64,000 nucleotides of DNA from Burkholderia sp. 9120 (GCF_000745015.1 NZ_JQNA01000002.1:4030001-4094000); one strand, 5' to 3'; shown: positions 26,569 through 35,604, counted from the first letter of the stretch. Made by a program: numbers and translations. The notes: generated from the sequence alone by a model not told the origin.

Positions 26569-27639
26569 TTAGTGGGCGCGCGCGGCGATCAGTTTGCACG
26601 CGTGCGACGGCAATTCCGCGAGCACCGGCATGCCGAGCGTGAGCCCCGGCGTTTCGCGTGGCGTGGTCGCGGCGGTCAGCGTGAAGCCGGCGCAATCGAT
26701 CGTCGCTTCGAGCGACGCGCCGACGTCGCGAATAAACGTGACCGTGCCGGCCAGCCGGTTCGGACCCGCCGTGTCCGACGCCGGTTTGACGCACACGTCC
26801 TCGGGGCGGATCAGCAGACGGATGTCGCTGCCGGACTCCGGCATGCGTGCGTTTTGCGCCACGCTAATGCGCCGGCCGCCGGGCAGATTCACGCCGCCGG
26901 CGCCGTCGTAAGTGACCCGCAGGATATTGCCGAGCCCGATGAAATCCGCCACGAACTCGCTGACCGGATCGCGATAAATATCCAGCGGTTTGCCGACTTG
27001 CGCAATCCGGCCTTTCTCCATCACGACGATTTCGTCGGCCATGGTCATCGCTTCGCGCTGGTCGTGCGTGACCATGATCGTCGTGATGCCCAGGCGCTGT
27101 TGCAGCAGGCGGATTTCCACCTGCATCGCTTCGCGCAGCTTGGCGTCGAGCGCGGACAGCGGTTCGTCGAGCAGCAGCAGTTTCGGTTGCGAGGCGATTG
27201 CGCGCGCAATCGCCACGCGCTGGCGCTGGCCGCCGGAGAGCTGCGTGACCGGCCGGTTCGCCATGTGCGGCAACTGGATCAGCTCCAGCAATTCGGCGAC
27301 GCGGCGCGCCTGCTGATCCCTGGCGGTCTTGCGTAACTTGAGCGGATAGGCCACGTTCTGCGCGACCGTCATGTGCGGAAACAGCGCGAGCGACTGGAAC
27401 ACCATGCCGAAATCGCGCTGATTCGCCGGCAGGCGCGTGATGTCGCGGCCGGCGAAATGAATGCTGCCCGAGGTCGGCGTCTCCAGACCGGCGATCATCC
27501 GCAGCAAGGTGGTCTTGCCGCAGCCGGACGGGCCGAGAAAGCACACCAGCTTGCCATCGGGCACGCTCAGATCGACGCTGTCGACGGCCTGCGCCGCGCC
27601 GAAGCGACGGGTCACGGCCTGCAAGGTCAGATGGGTCAT
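26569..27639 (-). CDS. ABC transporter ATP-binding protein, PotA/FbpC type with TOBE domain
   Basis: 356-residue cytoplasmic ATPase. Walker A GPSGCGKTT (near 38-46), Q-loop QSLALFPHMTVAQNVAYPL, signature LSGGQRQRVAIARA, Walker B LLLLDEPLSALD and switch His in MVTHDQREAM are complete. The last 110 residues form a TOBE-type regulatory domain typical of the polyamine/iron/sulfate/maltose branch. Start at 27639 with GGAG 8 bases upstream. It lies between two sets of permease and binding-protein genes: the polyamine-type set upstream and the amino-acid-type set downstream. It is the only ATPase in the run, so it may power both, though ATPases of amino-acid importers are normally a different, shorter type. 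Confidence 0.92.
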   Translation of the reverse strand: MTHLTLQAVTRRFGAAQAVDSVDLSVPDGKLVCFLGPSGCGKTTLLRMIAGLETPTSGSIHFAGRDITRLPANQRDFGMVFQSLALFPHMTVAQNVAYPLKLRKTARDQQARRVAELLELIQLPHMANRPVTQLSGGQRQRVAIARAIASQPKLLLLDEPLSALDAKLREAMQVEIRLLQQRLGITTIMVTHDQREAMTMADEIVVMEKGRIAQVGKPLDIYRDPVSEFVADFIGLGNILRVTYDGAGGVNLPGGRRISVAQNARMPESGSDIRLLIRPEDVCVKPASDTAGPNRLAGTVTFIRDVGASLEATIDCAGFTLTAATTPRETPGLTLGMPVLAELPSHACKLIAARAH

Positions 27640-27698
27640 CGAATGCTCCAGCAAAGAGGTGTCACGGTTCGCCTGGTCCAACGCGATACAGGCGGCGC

Positions 27699-28586
27699 TT
27701 AAAGCGCCACGCCTTCATCGCCGACCAGTTTTTCGAGCAGCCAGATCAGCGCGAAGTCGATCGCGACGATAAACACCGCGAAACAGAACACGGTCGGATC
27801 GAGCGACGACACCGTGCGGCTATACAGCCACACCGGCAAGGTCATCGTGTCGATGCCGTACAGAAAGAAGGTCACCGTGAATTCGTTGAACGAGACGATG
27901 AACGCGAACAGCATGCCGGCGAGAATGCCCGGGCGCATCAGCGGCAGGATCACGTCGACCAGCGCGCGAAGAGGACTCGCGCCCATCACGCAGGCGGCTT
28001 CCTCGAACTCGGGGCCGATCGCGGCGACCGAGGCCGCGCAATTCTTCACGGTGAACGGCAGCGCCAGAATCACATGCGCGATGATCAGGCGGAACACGCC
28101 CAGTTCGACCGGCAGTACGTTGAACACCAGCAGCAGCGACAGGCCGAGCATCACCAGCGGATAGACCAGCGGCAACGCCACCAGTTGTTCGACCGCCGGC
28201 TTGCCGCGAAAACGGTAGCGGCTCAGCGCGTAGGCGGCGGGCACGGAGACGAGCGTGGCGATCAGCATGGTTGAAAGCGCAACGATCAGGCTCGTGCTCA
28301 ACGCGGCGCCCATCGAGAGCGAGTCGCTCGCATCCGGCGACACAAAGCTGTGCCACGCCGCGCGATACCAGTGCAGGCCGTACGCGTGCGGTGGGAATTC
28401 GAGCGTGTCGGCGGCGCCGAACGACATCGTGATCATCGTGAGGATCGGCAGCGCGGCGAGAAACAGCACGATCGCGGCGAGCAAGGCGGCGGCCTTGCCG
28501 AGTTGGCCCGGCATGGTCGCGGCGGGCCAGCGCGGGAAAAAAGGCGGACGGGGTTGAAGCTCCGCGCGGCGAACGGGCGTGCTCAT
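27699..28586 (-). CDS. ABC transporter permease, PotC-like
   Basis: 295-residue inner-membrane permease of the spermidine/putrescine-type importer, second of a pair. Six hydrophobic segments and the cytoplasmic EAA motif (EEAACVMGASPLRALVDVILPLMRPGILAG). Start overlaps the stop of the preceding permease (ATGA), showing translational coupling. The first 35 residues are a basic cytoplasmic extension (RRAELQPRPPFFPRWP). Confidence 0.9.
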   Translation of the reverse strand: MSTPVRRAELQPRPPFFPRWPAATMPGQLGKAAALLAAIVLFLAALPILTMITMSFGAADTLEFPPHAYGLHWYRAAWHSFVSPDASDSLSMGAALSTSLIVALSTMLIATLVSVPAAYALSRYRFRGKPAVEQLVALPLVYPLVMLGLSLLLVFNVLPVELGVFRLIIAHVILALPFTVKNCAASVAAIGPEFEEAACVMGASPLRALVDVILPLMRPGILAGMLFAFIVSFNEFTVTFFLYGIDTMTLPVWLYSRTVSSLDPTVFCFAVFIVAIDFALIWLLEKLVGDEGVAL

Positions 28587-29536
28587 GCGTGAGGCTCCTC
28601 GGCAAGACGCTGGGTCCGACGCACGAGGCGCTGCGACAGCGCCATCACCGTCAGCGTGGCGATCATCAGAACGACGCCCGACGCGGACGCCGCCGGCCAG
28701 TTCAGCAAGGGCGCGACCTGATCGTGAACCAGCACGGCGAGCATCGGCACGCGCCGTCCGCCGAGCAGCAGCGGCACGGCGAACGCGCTGGCGTTGTACG
28801 CGAACACCAGCAGCGCGCCCGACACCAGACCCGGCATGGCCAGCGGCAACAACACGTGACGCAGCGTTTGCCAGCGCGTCGCGCCGAGCGTCGCCGCGGC
28901 TTCCTCATACGAGCGGGACACGGCGCGCATCGCGCTGGACAGTGGCAGCACGGCGAGCGGAAAGGCGGTCTGGATCAGGCCGAGCAACACGCCGTTCTCG
29001 CGATACAGCCACATCAGCGGACGCTGGACGAGCCCACTGCCGAGCAGCGCGTGATTGAGCAAACCGGCCGGGCCGAGAATGATCAGCCAGCCATAGCCTT
29101 GCAGCAGCAGATTGACGAGCAGCGGCAGCAGCACGCCGGCCAGCAGCAGGCGGCGCGCGAGCCGCGACTGGGTGCGCGCCATGGCGAGCGCGACCGGAAT
29201 GGCGAGCAGCACCGCGCAGATCATGCTTTGAAACGCGAGCTTCAGCGTGAGCCACAACGACTTCAGAAAGTAGCTGTCGAGCAGGTCGGCGTAGTTCTGC
29301 AGCGTGAAGCCGTGCCACTCGTTGCCCTGCGTGCCGAAGCTCATGCGCAGCACGACCAGCGCCGCCGCGCCGAGCACGGCGAGAAACAGCAGGATCGGCG
29401 CGAGCAGCAACCAGGGGCGCGCTTTTTCCATCGCGGTGGCGGCGGGCGCGTCCGCTGTGGGGCAGCCGGCGGCGGCTTCACCAGAAGCCGCCGCCGACGC
29501 AGCACGCCGCGAAAAGCGCGCGAGCATCGGTGTCAT
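28583..29536 (-). CDS. ABC transporter permease, PotB-like
   Basis: 317-residue permease, first of the pair. A low-complexity cytoplasmic N-terminus of about 40 residues (Ala-rich) precedes WLLLAPILLFLAVLGAAALVVL, and the EAA loop SYEEAAATLGATRWQTLRHVLLPLAMPGLVSG marks the ATPase contact. The start at 29536 overlaps the binding-protein stop (ATGA). Together with the PotC-like protein, the PotA-like ATPase and the PotD-like binding protein it makes a complete importer. Confidence 0.9.
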   Translation of the reverse strand: MTPMLARFSRRAASAAASGEAAAGCPTADAPAATAMEKARPWLLLAPILLFLAVLGAAALVVLRMSFGTQGNEWHGFTLQNYADLLDSYFLKSLWLTLKLAFQSMICAVLLAIPVALAMARTQSRLARRLLLAGVLLPLLVNLLLQGYGWLIILGPAGLLNHALLGSGLVQRPLMWLYRENGVLLGLIQTAFPLAVLPLSSAMRAVSRSYEEAAATLGATRWQTLRHVLLPLAMPGLVSGALLVFAYNASAFAVPLLLGGRRVPMLAVLVHDQVAPLLNWPAASASGVVLMIATLTVMALSQRLVRRTQRLAEEPHA

Positions 29537-30627
29537 GCCGAGAAAATTTCGGTGTAGCGCTTGATCCACGCCGGCTGCACGACGGCGAGCGCCTTGTCGT
29601 CATGCAACACGGCTTTCTCGGCGATCTGCTTCGGGCTCGGCACGAACGCGCGGCTCTCGGCCGGAATCACGGCTTTCGAATTGACCGGGCCGTTCAGCAC
29701 GTCGGCAGCCATGCGACCTTGCACGCCCGCGTCGAGCGAATGGTTGATGAAGGCGTGGATCACGTCGCTGTCGGCCGGATGCGCTTTGGGGATCACCGTG
29801 AACATCAGTTGCGTGGCGAAGCCTTCTTTCATGCCGTACGTCACGCCCATCTTGTACTCGGGCTTGCGGATCTGATCGGGGAAAAAGGCCGGCGAATAAA
29901 TTCCGCCGATATCGAGCGAACCGGTGCGGAACAGATCGGCCACCTGGTTCGGGTTCTCGCCGAGCGTCATCACGCGGTCTTTCAGCTCCATCAGCTTCTT
30001 GAAGCCCGGCTCGATGTTCTGCTGCGAACCGCCGTTCATCTTCGCCGCGATGATCGCGAGGTCGACCGCTTCGGCCCACTCGGGCGGCGGCAGGAACAGG
30101 CGGCCGGCGTACTTGGTATCCCACAGCGCTTCGTAGGAGGTGGGCGCGCTCTTGACCGTCGACGTGTTGTAGATCAAGCCGTCCGACCACAGCAGATAGC
30201 CCACGCCGAAACCGTTCGCGCCCGTGCGGTACTGCGGCGCGACGTCCTTCAGATTGGGCAGCTTGTCGAGGTCGGGTTTCATCAGCAGACCGGCATCGCC
30301 GAGACCCGACGCGCCCACGCCGGCCAGCGTGATGACGTCGTACGTGGGACGCTCGCCCGCGGCCTTCACCTTGGCGACCATGCCCGAGGTGCCGTCGGCG
30401 CGGTCGGCGATCACCTTGCAGCCGGTCTTCGCCGTGAAGCTCTGGGCGATGTTGCGCAGCGCGGCGGCGCCGGTGTCGTCCGACCAGGTCAGCAGGCGCA
30501 AGGTCTTGCCGCTGAAGTTCTGTTCCTGCGCGCGCAGATTGACGAACGGCATCGGCAAGGTGGAGGCCGCCAGCGCCGCGCCGATCGCCTTGATGGCCTG
30601 CCTTCTACCCCGTTTGATCTCTTGCAT
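29533..30627 (-). CDS. ABC transporter substrate-binding protein, PotD/family 1 type
   Basis: 364-residue periplasmic solute-binding protein, first gene of the operon. The N-terminus GRRQAIKAIGAALAASTLPMPFVNLRAQ looks like a twin-arginine signal (RRxxIK), which is unusual but known among such proteins. The body has the family features TLRLLTWSDD, FTAKTGCKVIADRADGTSGMVAKVKA, YDVITLAG, APTSYEALWDTKYAGRLFLPPPEWAEAVDL and DIGGIYSPAFFPDQI. It resembles polyamine- and opine-type binding proteins; the acidic recognition residues of true PotD are not certain here. GGGAG precedes the ATG. Confidence 0.88.
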   Translation of the reverse strand: MQEIKRGRRQAIKAIGAALAASTLPMPFVNLRAQEQNFSGKTLRLLTWSDDTGAAALRNIAQSFTAKTGCKVIADRADGTSGMVAKVKAAGERPTYDVITLAGVGASGLGDAGLLMKPDLDKLPNLKDVAPQYRTGANGFGVGYLLWSDGLIYNTSTVKSAPTSYEALWDTKYAGRLFLPPPEWAEAVDLAIIAAKMNGGSQQNIEPGFKKLMELKDRVMTLGENPNQVADLFRTGSLDIGGIYSPAFFPDQIRKPEYKMGVTYGMKEGFATQLMFTVIPKAHPADSDVIHAFINHSLDAGVQGRMAADVLNGPVNSKAVIPAESRAFVPSPKQIAEKAVLHDDKALAVVQPAWIKRYTEIFSA

Positions 30628-31132
30628 GGCGGTCTCCCGTGTTGAACGCCTGTTGCCTGATGAAAATCACTGTGACCGCTGTCGCTGCACCGCCCGGTTG
30701 CGCGGTGTGTTGATGCACTCTAGGTTTGCCAAAATCCCTCAACAAACGAAATATGCGCATGACGCGCATGACGGAATCTCATGCGCTGGGCTTGGCGCGA
30801 CGGACGGGACAAATTCGTCGTGCTTAGCCGGAGCACCGAGGGCGGGGCGTATGCGGGTTAACGTCCACGGTTCGGGCGCACTTTAGGCTCGCGTGGAGGT
30901 ATGAGGAAAGCTCGGTTCTGGTGCGATGCTTCGGCGTCTTGCCCCGGCGTGGTGCGAAATGGCGCGGTCAGCGTGCTGTTTTTGCGGAGGCATGAATTCG
31001 GCGCATGCGGGTGGGATGCCTCGGTCCTCGTGTGGGCCTGTCTGATCGCGTATCCTGTGGGCTTGACAGCGAAGTGGGCGGTGCGCGCTGCGTCGCCCAC
31101 ACAATGACTTTTCCTGATCCCGGACGACTCCG
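30628..31132. other. 505-bp divergent control region, ABC operon versus LysR gene
   Basis: No convincing gene. It contains the GCGCATGAC repeats described separately (30755-30786). As the shared upstream region of a LysR regulator and the operon it probably governs, it should hold the regulator's binding sites. Confidence 0.5.
30755..30786. promoter_or_regulatory. GCGCATGAC direct repeats with inverted copy, candidate LysR operator
   Basis: Two exact tandem copies of GCGCATGAC (30755-30763, 30764-30772) are followed by an inverted TCATGCGC (30779-30786). They lie about 130 bp from the binding-protein start and 350 bp from the LysR start. LysR regulators bind inverted repeats in such divergent regions; the assignment is by position only. 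Confidence 0.45.
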
Positions 31133-32026
31133 ATGCGCCGCCTTCCGCCACTCAACGCGCTACAGATTTTCGAAACCGTCGCGCGCCATCGCAGCTTCAC
31201 GCGCGCCGCCGACCACCTGTGTCTGACGCAAGGCGCGGTCAGCCGGCAGATCATCGCGCTCGAGGATTACTACAAGTTCCCGCTCTTCAAGCGTCACGCG
31301 AAAGGCCTGACGCTCACCGCCGAAGGCGAAATGCTGCTGCCCGCCGTGAAAGAGAGCTTCGCGCGCATCGAGGAGATCTCGTTGCGGCTCACGCGGCAGC
31401 GCACCGATCTCGCGCTGAAAGTACCGACCTGCGTGATGCGCTGGATGCTGCCGAAAATCATGCGCTTCCAGGCCGAATACCCGGATCTGCATGTGCAGAT
31501 CACCACGACCTGGCAGCACGACATCGATTTCCAGAGCGAGCCGTTCGACGCCGCGATCATCTACGGCTCGTCGCCGGGCGCGGGCGTGCAGGCGGTGCCG
31601 TTGTTCGAGGAGCGTCTGACGCCGGTGTGCGCGCCCGATCTGCTGAAGGACAAGCCGCTCGCCCAGGTGGCGGATCTGGCGCGCCACACGCTGCTGCATC
31701 CCACTCGCGATCATCGCGACTGGAAGATGTGGCTCGCCAAAGCCAGCGAAGGCGACGCGGCGAATGCGCCGGCGGTCGACGCCGAGCACGGCCCGAGCTT
31801 CGACACGCTCGATATGGCGACCAATGCCGCGCTACAAGGATTCGGCGTGGCGATCAGCGACCTCGCGCTGATCGACGAAGACGTCACGGCGCGACGCCTC
31901 GTGCGGCCGTTCGACACCGTGCTGAAAACCGGCTGGCGCTATTACTTCGTGTATCCGGACTCGGTGGCGCATCAGCAGAAGCTGAATCTGTTCCGCGACT
32001 GGATCGCGGCGCATTGGGAGGAATAA
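31133..32026 (+). CDS. LysR-family transcriptional regulator (GcvA-like)
   Basis: 297-residue regulator. N-terminal winged helix-turn-helix RRLPPLNALQIFETVARHRSFTRAADHLCLTQGAVSRQIIALE (residues 2-45) with the GcvA-type opening 'LPPLNALxxFE'. It continues with a linker helix and a LysR substrate-binding domain (VPTCVMRWMLPKIMRFQAEYPDLHVQITT from about residue 99). The effector is not predictable. Divergent from the seven-gene ABC run, which is its likely target. Convergent with chaA, 27 bp apart. Confidence 0.92.
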   Translation: MRRLPPLNALQIFETVARHRSFTRAADHLCLTQGAVSRQIIALEDYYKFPLFKRHAKGLTLTAEGEMLLPAVKESFARIEEISLRLTRQRTDLALKVPTCVMRWMLPKIMRFQAEYPDLHVQITTTWQHDIDFQSEPFDAAIIYGSSPGAGVQAVPLFEERLTPVCAPDLLKDKPLAQVADLARHTLLHPTRDHRDWKMWLAKASEGDAANAPAVDAEHGPSFDTLDMATNAALQGFGVAISDLALIDEDVTARRLVRPFDTVLKTGWRYYFVYPDSVAHQQKLNLFRDWIAAHWEE

Positions 32027-32053
32027 GTTAGGTCAAAGCGTCAGCTCAAGGCG

Positions 32054-33136
32054 TCAAGGCGCGAACGACAGAAACAGATACGCCGCGAACAGCGACAGAT
32101 GCACGGCGCCTTGCAGAATCGTGGTGCGCCCGCTACTCAGCGTGAGCGTGCCGACCAGCAGCGTGAGGATCAGCAGCACGGTTTCCTTGCCGTCGATGCC
32201 GAGCATCAGCGGCTGGCCGTTCCACAGAAACACCGCGGCGACGGTCGGAATCGTCAAGCCGATACTGGCCAGCGCCGAGCCGAGCGCGAGATTCATGCTG
32301 TTCTGCAAGCGATCGGCGCGCGCCGCGCGCACGGCGGCGAGCCCTTCGGGCAGCAGCACCAGCGCCGCGATCACGATACCCACCACCGCGGCCGGCGCGC
32401 CCGCGTTCTTGACCGCGGTTTCGACGATCGGCGACAGGATCTTCGCGAGCAGCACGACGGCGACGAGGCACACCAGCAGCAAGCCGCCGGCCGCGAGCGC
32501 GACGCCGACGCTCGGCGGCGCCGCATGTACATCTTCATCCGACGCATCGGCGAGAAAGTAATCGCGATGGCGCACGGTCTGCACGAACACGAACACGCCA
32601 TAGAGCACCAGCGACGACACGCCGGCAAAAGCCAGCTGCGAAGGCGACAGGATCGGGCCGACGCTGGTGGTCGTGTAGTTCGGCATGACGAGCGTCAGCA
32701 CCGACAGCGACGCCAGCACGGCCAGCGCCGCCGACGCGCCGCGGCTCTGAAAATCCTGCTCGCGATGGCGGATGCCACCCACCAGCAGGCAAATGCCGAC
32801 AATGCCGTTGCAGACGATCATGACCGCCGCGAACACCGTGTCGCGCGCGAGCCCGGCTTTTTCCGGGCCGGAGGTGAGCATGACCGAAACGATCAGCGCG
32901 ACCTCGATCACCGTGACGGCCACCGCCAGCACCAGCGTGCCGAACGGTTCGCCGACGCGATGCGCAACCACTTCCGCGTGATGCACCGCCGTGAACACCG
33001 CGGCGCACAGCGCCACGCCGACCAGCGCAAGCAGCAGCCCGTTGCCCGGCAGCGCGTAGGCGAGCCCGAGCACGATCCACGCGACGAGCGGCGCGGCAAT
33101 AGTCCAGCGGGGCAAAACGGTCGCGGGCGTGGTCAT
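32054..33136 (-). CDS. chaA: Calcium/sodium:proton antiporter ChaA
   Basis: 360-residue inner-membrane cation/proton antiporter of the CaCA superfamily; ChaA exchanges Ca2+ or Na+/K+ for H+ and helps at alkaline pH. About eleven helices arranged as two repeats. The acidic alpha-repeat signatures are visible in the first half (FGTLVLAVAVTVIEVALIVSVMLTSG, with T and E) and in the second half (VVGIVIAALVLLPEGLAAVRAARADRLQNSMNLALGSALASIGLTIP, with E and N). A central acidic loop (DASDEDVHAAPP) separates them. Start at 33136 is backed by AAGGAAG. The upstream region has a good -10 (TATAAT, 33256-33251) and 9-bp repeats. Confidence 0.92.
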   Translation of the reverse strand: MTTPATVLPRWTIAAPLVAWIVLGLAYALPGNGLLLALVGVALCAAVFTAVHHAEVVAHRVGEPFGTLVLAVAVTVIEVALIVSVMLTSGPEKAGLARDTVFAAVMIVCNGIVGICLLVGGIRHREQDFQSRGASAALAVLASLSVLTLVMPNYTTTSVGPILSPSQLAFAGVSSLVLYGVFVFVQTVRHRDYFLADASDEDVHAAPPSVGVALAAGGLLLVCLVAVVLLAKILSPIVETAVKNAGAPAAVVGIVIAALVLLPEGLAAVRAARADRLQNSMNLALGSALASIGLTIPTVAAVFLWNGQPLMLGIDGKETVLLILTLLVGTLTLSSGRTTILQGAVHLSLFAAYLFLSFAP

Positions 33137-33212
33137 TCGGGCTTCCTTTTTCGATGCTTGTATGGGACGGCGGCGAACGGCCAACGTCTGGAGCTTGAAG
33201 CGAGCGCGAATG

Positions 33213-33256
33213 CTAACGCATCGTGTCAACAATGCGCTCTAACGCATTAAATTATA
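33213..33256 (-). promoter_or_regulatory. chaA promoter region: TATAAT and CTAACGCAT repeats
   Basis: On the minus strand a perfect TATAAT (33256-33251) stands about 115 bp before the chaA start. Just downstream are two copies of a 9-bp sequence, CTAACGCAT on the plus strand (33213-33221 and 33239-33247), placed where a repressor would block transcription. A third partial copy (TAACGCAT) lies at 33372-33379. No good -35 is present at 17 bp. Confidence 0.45.
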
Positions 33257-33352
33257 AAGGATAGTTTTTGCGGCCAGTGCTTGATCCCGGGGGCGTGGCG
33301 CAGCATCGGCGCAATCCTCGCGCAGCGGTCTCGGCGACCCCTGAACGGAAAC

Positions 33353-33387
33353 GGGCGCCAACGCGTTGTGATAACGCATTGGCGCCC
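33353..33387. other. Stable hairpin downstream of the BON gene
   Basis: Arms GGGCGCCAACGCGTT and AACGCATTGGCGCCC pair over 15 bp with one mismatch around a short loop. It lies 30 bp past the BON gene stop on the minus strand, but no U-tract follows, so termination is possible yet not clear. Confidence 0.4.
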
Positions 33388-33416
33388 GCGAAGAGCCGGC
33401 GACGGCTCGACTACGC

Positions 33417-33779
33417 TTACTGTCCGACCGGACGGATCGTCAGTGCGTTCTTGACCGACGTCACGCCAGCCACGCCTTGCGCTGCCGTCGTGGCCAGGTC
33501 GACCTGCTGCTGCTCAGGCACGGAACCGGCGAGCGTCACTGCACCGCCGCGCGCGCGCACGGTGATGTTGTTGACGCTCAGGCCCTTGGTCTTCGCCAGT
33601 ACGCCGCGGACCTTGCGGCCGAGCGCACGGTTCGCTGCCTTGGCTTGCTTGGCCGACGGCGCCGACGATGCAGCCATCGGGGCCGCAGCCATCGCGTCGC
33701 TGCTTTGCGCATACGCATTGAGGGACGCCAGAACGATCAGCGCGCCGCCGACCATCTTGATTGCCGTGAATGCTTTCAT
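33417..33779 (-). CDS. Periplasmic BON-domain protein
   Basis: 120-residue exported protein: signal peptide MKAFTAIKMVGGALIVLASLNAYA, a Ser/Ala-rich spacer, then one BON domain (RKVRGVLAKTKGLSVNNITVRARGGAVTLAGSVPEQQQVDLATTAAQGVAGVTSVKNALTI pattern). The domain has its conserved Gly residues and the terminal V-NAL. BON domains bind phospholipid or envelope surfaces; OsmY is the best-known member and responds to osmotic stress. AGGAG precedes the ATG. Monocistronic. Confidence 0.9.
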   Translation of the reverse strand: MKAFTAIKMVGGALIVLASLNAYAQSSDAMAAAPMAASSAPSAKQAKAANRALGRKVRGVLAKTKGLSVNNITVRARGGAVTLAGSVPEQQQVDLATTAAQGVAGVTSVKNALTIRPVGQ

Positions 33780-34129
33780 TCAACTTTCTCCTGTTGTCAT
33801 GGATACGACGATCCCCGGGTGGGGATCTGTGCTTCGCCTGCGGATACATAGGGATCGACACTGAATGGAACGGTGCTACGGGTCGTGCGAAGGCTTTCAA
33901 ACTGCCTGCTGATTCAGGCCGACCGTGCCACGCGCAAGCCGTTGAAGGCTGTGCCGCGGGCCGGAAACACACGATACTCCAATTAGTGCCATGGTGAATA
34001 AGACGGTGCCAGGAAATGAGGTTCTGGTACAACGAATCGGCCGATCGCAACAGGCCGATGGCGTCGTATTGCTGATCGCGCAACCGTGCCGGCGCCGTTC
34101 CGACGCGCATTGAAAACAAGGTCGACCGC
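33780..34129. other. 350-bp divergent region, BON gene versus DNA glycosylase gene
   Basis: No gene or clear promoter motif recognised. It must contain the promoters of both flanking genes. Confidence 0.4.
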
Positions 34130-34777
34130 ATGCGAAAACCGTTGCTGCCTATCGTGCCATTGCTTCGTGACGAATTACCGCTCGATACGGTCGAGCTGGC
34201 GCGCTTCATGATCGGCAAATATCTCGTGCGCGATGGGCAGGAAGGGCGCATCAGCGGACGGATCGTCGAAACCGAAGCGTATCCGCTCGGCGATTCGACC
34301 AGCCACGCGTTTATGGGCCGCCGCCCGTACAACCTGCCGATGTTTCTCGCGCCGGGCTTTGCGTATGTGCGGCTTACGTATGGCGTGTCGTACATGCTCA
34401 ACATGTCGGCCGAAGCGGAAGAGATCGGCGCCGGGATTCTGTTTCGCGCGATCGAGCCGCTCGAAGGTCTGCCGCTGATCGAAGCGCGCCGACCCGGCGT
34501 GCCGCTGCGCGACCTCGCGCGCGGGCCGGGGCGGCTCACCAATGCGCTCGACATCGGGCCGTCGTTCAACGGCTGCGATCTGTGCAGTGGGCATGGCTTG
34601 TGGATCGGTGCGATCGAGCGCGGCGAGACGCCGATTGGGGTGACGACGCGGATTGGTTTGTCGCGTGAGATGCATCAACCGCTGAGGTTTTTCGAACCCG
34701 GCAGCGCGTTCGTCAGCGGGCCGCGAAAACTGTTGTTATCGGCCCAGGCCGTTGAGCCGAAGCGGACGAAAAAATGA
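34130..34777 (+). CDS. 3-methyladenine DNA glycosylase, AAG/MPG family
   Basis: Base-excision repair enzyme removing alkylated purines such as 3-methyladenine and hypoxanthine. The 215 residues match the mammalian-AAG-like family rather than the helix-hairpin-helix AlkA/Tag enzymes. Visible motifs: [10 protein letters not shown], the catalytic RIVETEAYP (Glu49 general base, Tyr51 intercalating region), [34 protein letters not shown] and the DNA-binding [12 protein letters not shown]. No partner genes. Small basic tail (EPKRTKK). Confidence 0.93.
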   Translation: MRKPLLPIVPLLRDELPLDTVELARFMIGKYLVRDGQEGRISGRIVETEAYPLGDSTSHAFMGRRPYNLPMFLAPGFAYVRLTYGVSYMLNMSAEAEEIGAGILFRAIEPLEGLPLIEARRPGVPLRDLARGPGRLTNALDIGPSFNGCDLCSGHGLWIGAIERGETPIGVTTRIGLSREMHQPLRFFEPGSAFVSGPRKLLLSAQAVEPKRTKK

Positions 34778-35049
34778 CCGTCGGCGAATGGGTCGCCGGT
34801 CAAGATGGCTGGTTCGGATGCATTTCGAAACGTCAGACACAAAATGTTACGATCCCGACAATTATTACGGTAAGAGAAAAACTTGAGCGCGGATTTTCGG
34901 TGATTCATCGCGCATTCTTGCGAAACCAACAATTATGTATCTCTGAATTAAGGGTTTTCCCGGGACGATCGGGTGTCTAGACTTGGATCACTCGCTTCTC
35001 ACAACGCGTGACAGGCGAAGCCAAAAAACCAGATCTGGAGGTAGTCATC

Positions 35050-35394
35050 ATGAAGTCGCTTATCAAGGCAGTCGCCATTGCAGCCGTTCTCGCCGCTCCC
35101 GTCGCAGCGTTCGCTCAAGCGAGCCAGCAACCGGTGACCCGCGCCGACGTTCGCAACCAGTTGATCCAGTTGGAACAGGCCGGCTACAACCCGGCGAACA
35201 GCAGCGACCCGACCTATCCGGCCGACATTCAGGCCGCTGAGCGTCGTGTCGACGCGCAGAGCCCGGCGGTTGCGCAAACCCAGGAACCGGTTGCGGACAC
35301 CAGCGGCTACGGTGGCGCAGTGAGCGGTTCGTCGCAAGCAGGTGGCGTGGTTCAGCCGATGTCGGGCCCGAAGTCGGTGTATTTCGGTAACTGA
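35050..35394 (+). CDS. DUF4148-domain exported protein
   Basis: 114-residue secreted protein of a family abundant in Burkholderia: signal peptide MKSLIKAVAIAAVLAAPVAAFA, then the DUF4148 core (TRADVRNQLIQLEQAGYNPANSSDPTYPADIQAAERRV). The Gly/Ser-rich tail ends PKSVYFGN. Start at 35050 has GGAGG 8-13 bases upstream. Function unknown; presumably periplasmic. A second, shorter member lies in the ECF sigma locus (44459), but this copy lacks the GGAATAAA-type promoter. Confidence 0.9.
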   Translation: MKSLIKAVAIAAVLAAPVAAFAQASQQPVTRADVRNQLIQLEQAGYNPANSSDPTYPADIQAAERRVDAQSPAVAQTQEPVADTSGYGGAVSGSSQAGGVVQPMSGPKSVYFGN

Positions 35395-35604
35395 TCGGAC
35401 AGCGCAGTCTGGAAATAAAGACAGTAAAGCCGTTGATGGATTAGCAGGGTGTGCGCCGTCACCGACGGCACACACGGCATCGCGAAGCGTTAAACCTTCG
35501 ACGATGTAAAGACGTAGACGTGAATTCGCGCGCGCGACCTGACAATCGGGTCACGCGCCGCGCGAAGCCAGTTCAAAGAACCTCCGCTGCCGCAAGGTAG
35601 CTTC

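Noticed and set aside
33353..33387. Hairpin after the BON gene as a rho-independent terminator
   Set aside because: Stem is good but the following sequence on the transcribed strand (GTTTCCG) is not a U-tract; kept only as a hairpin.
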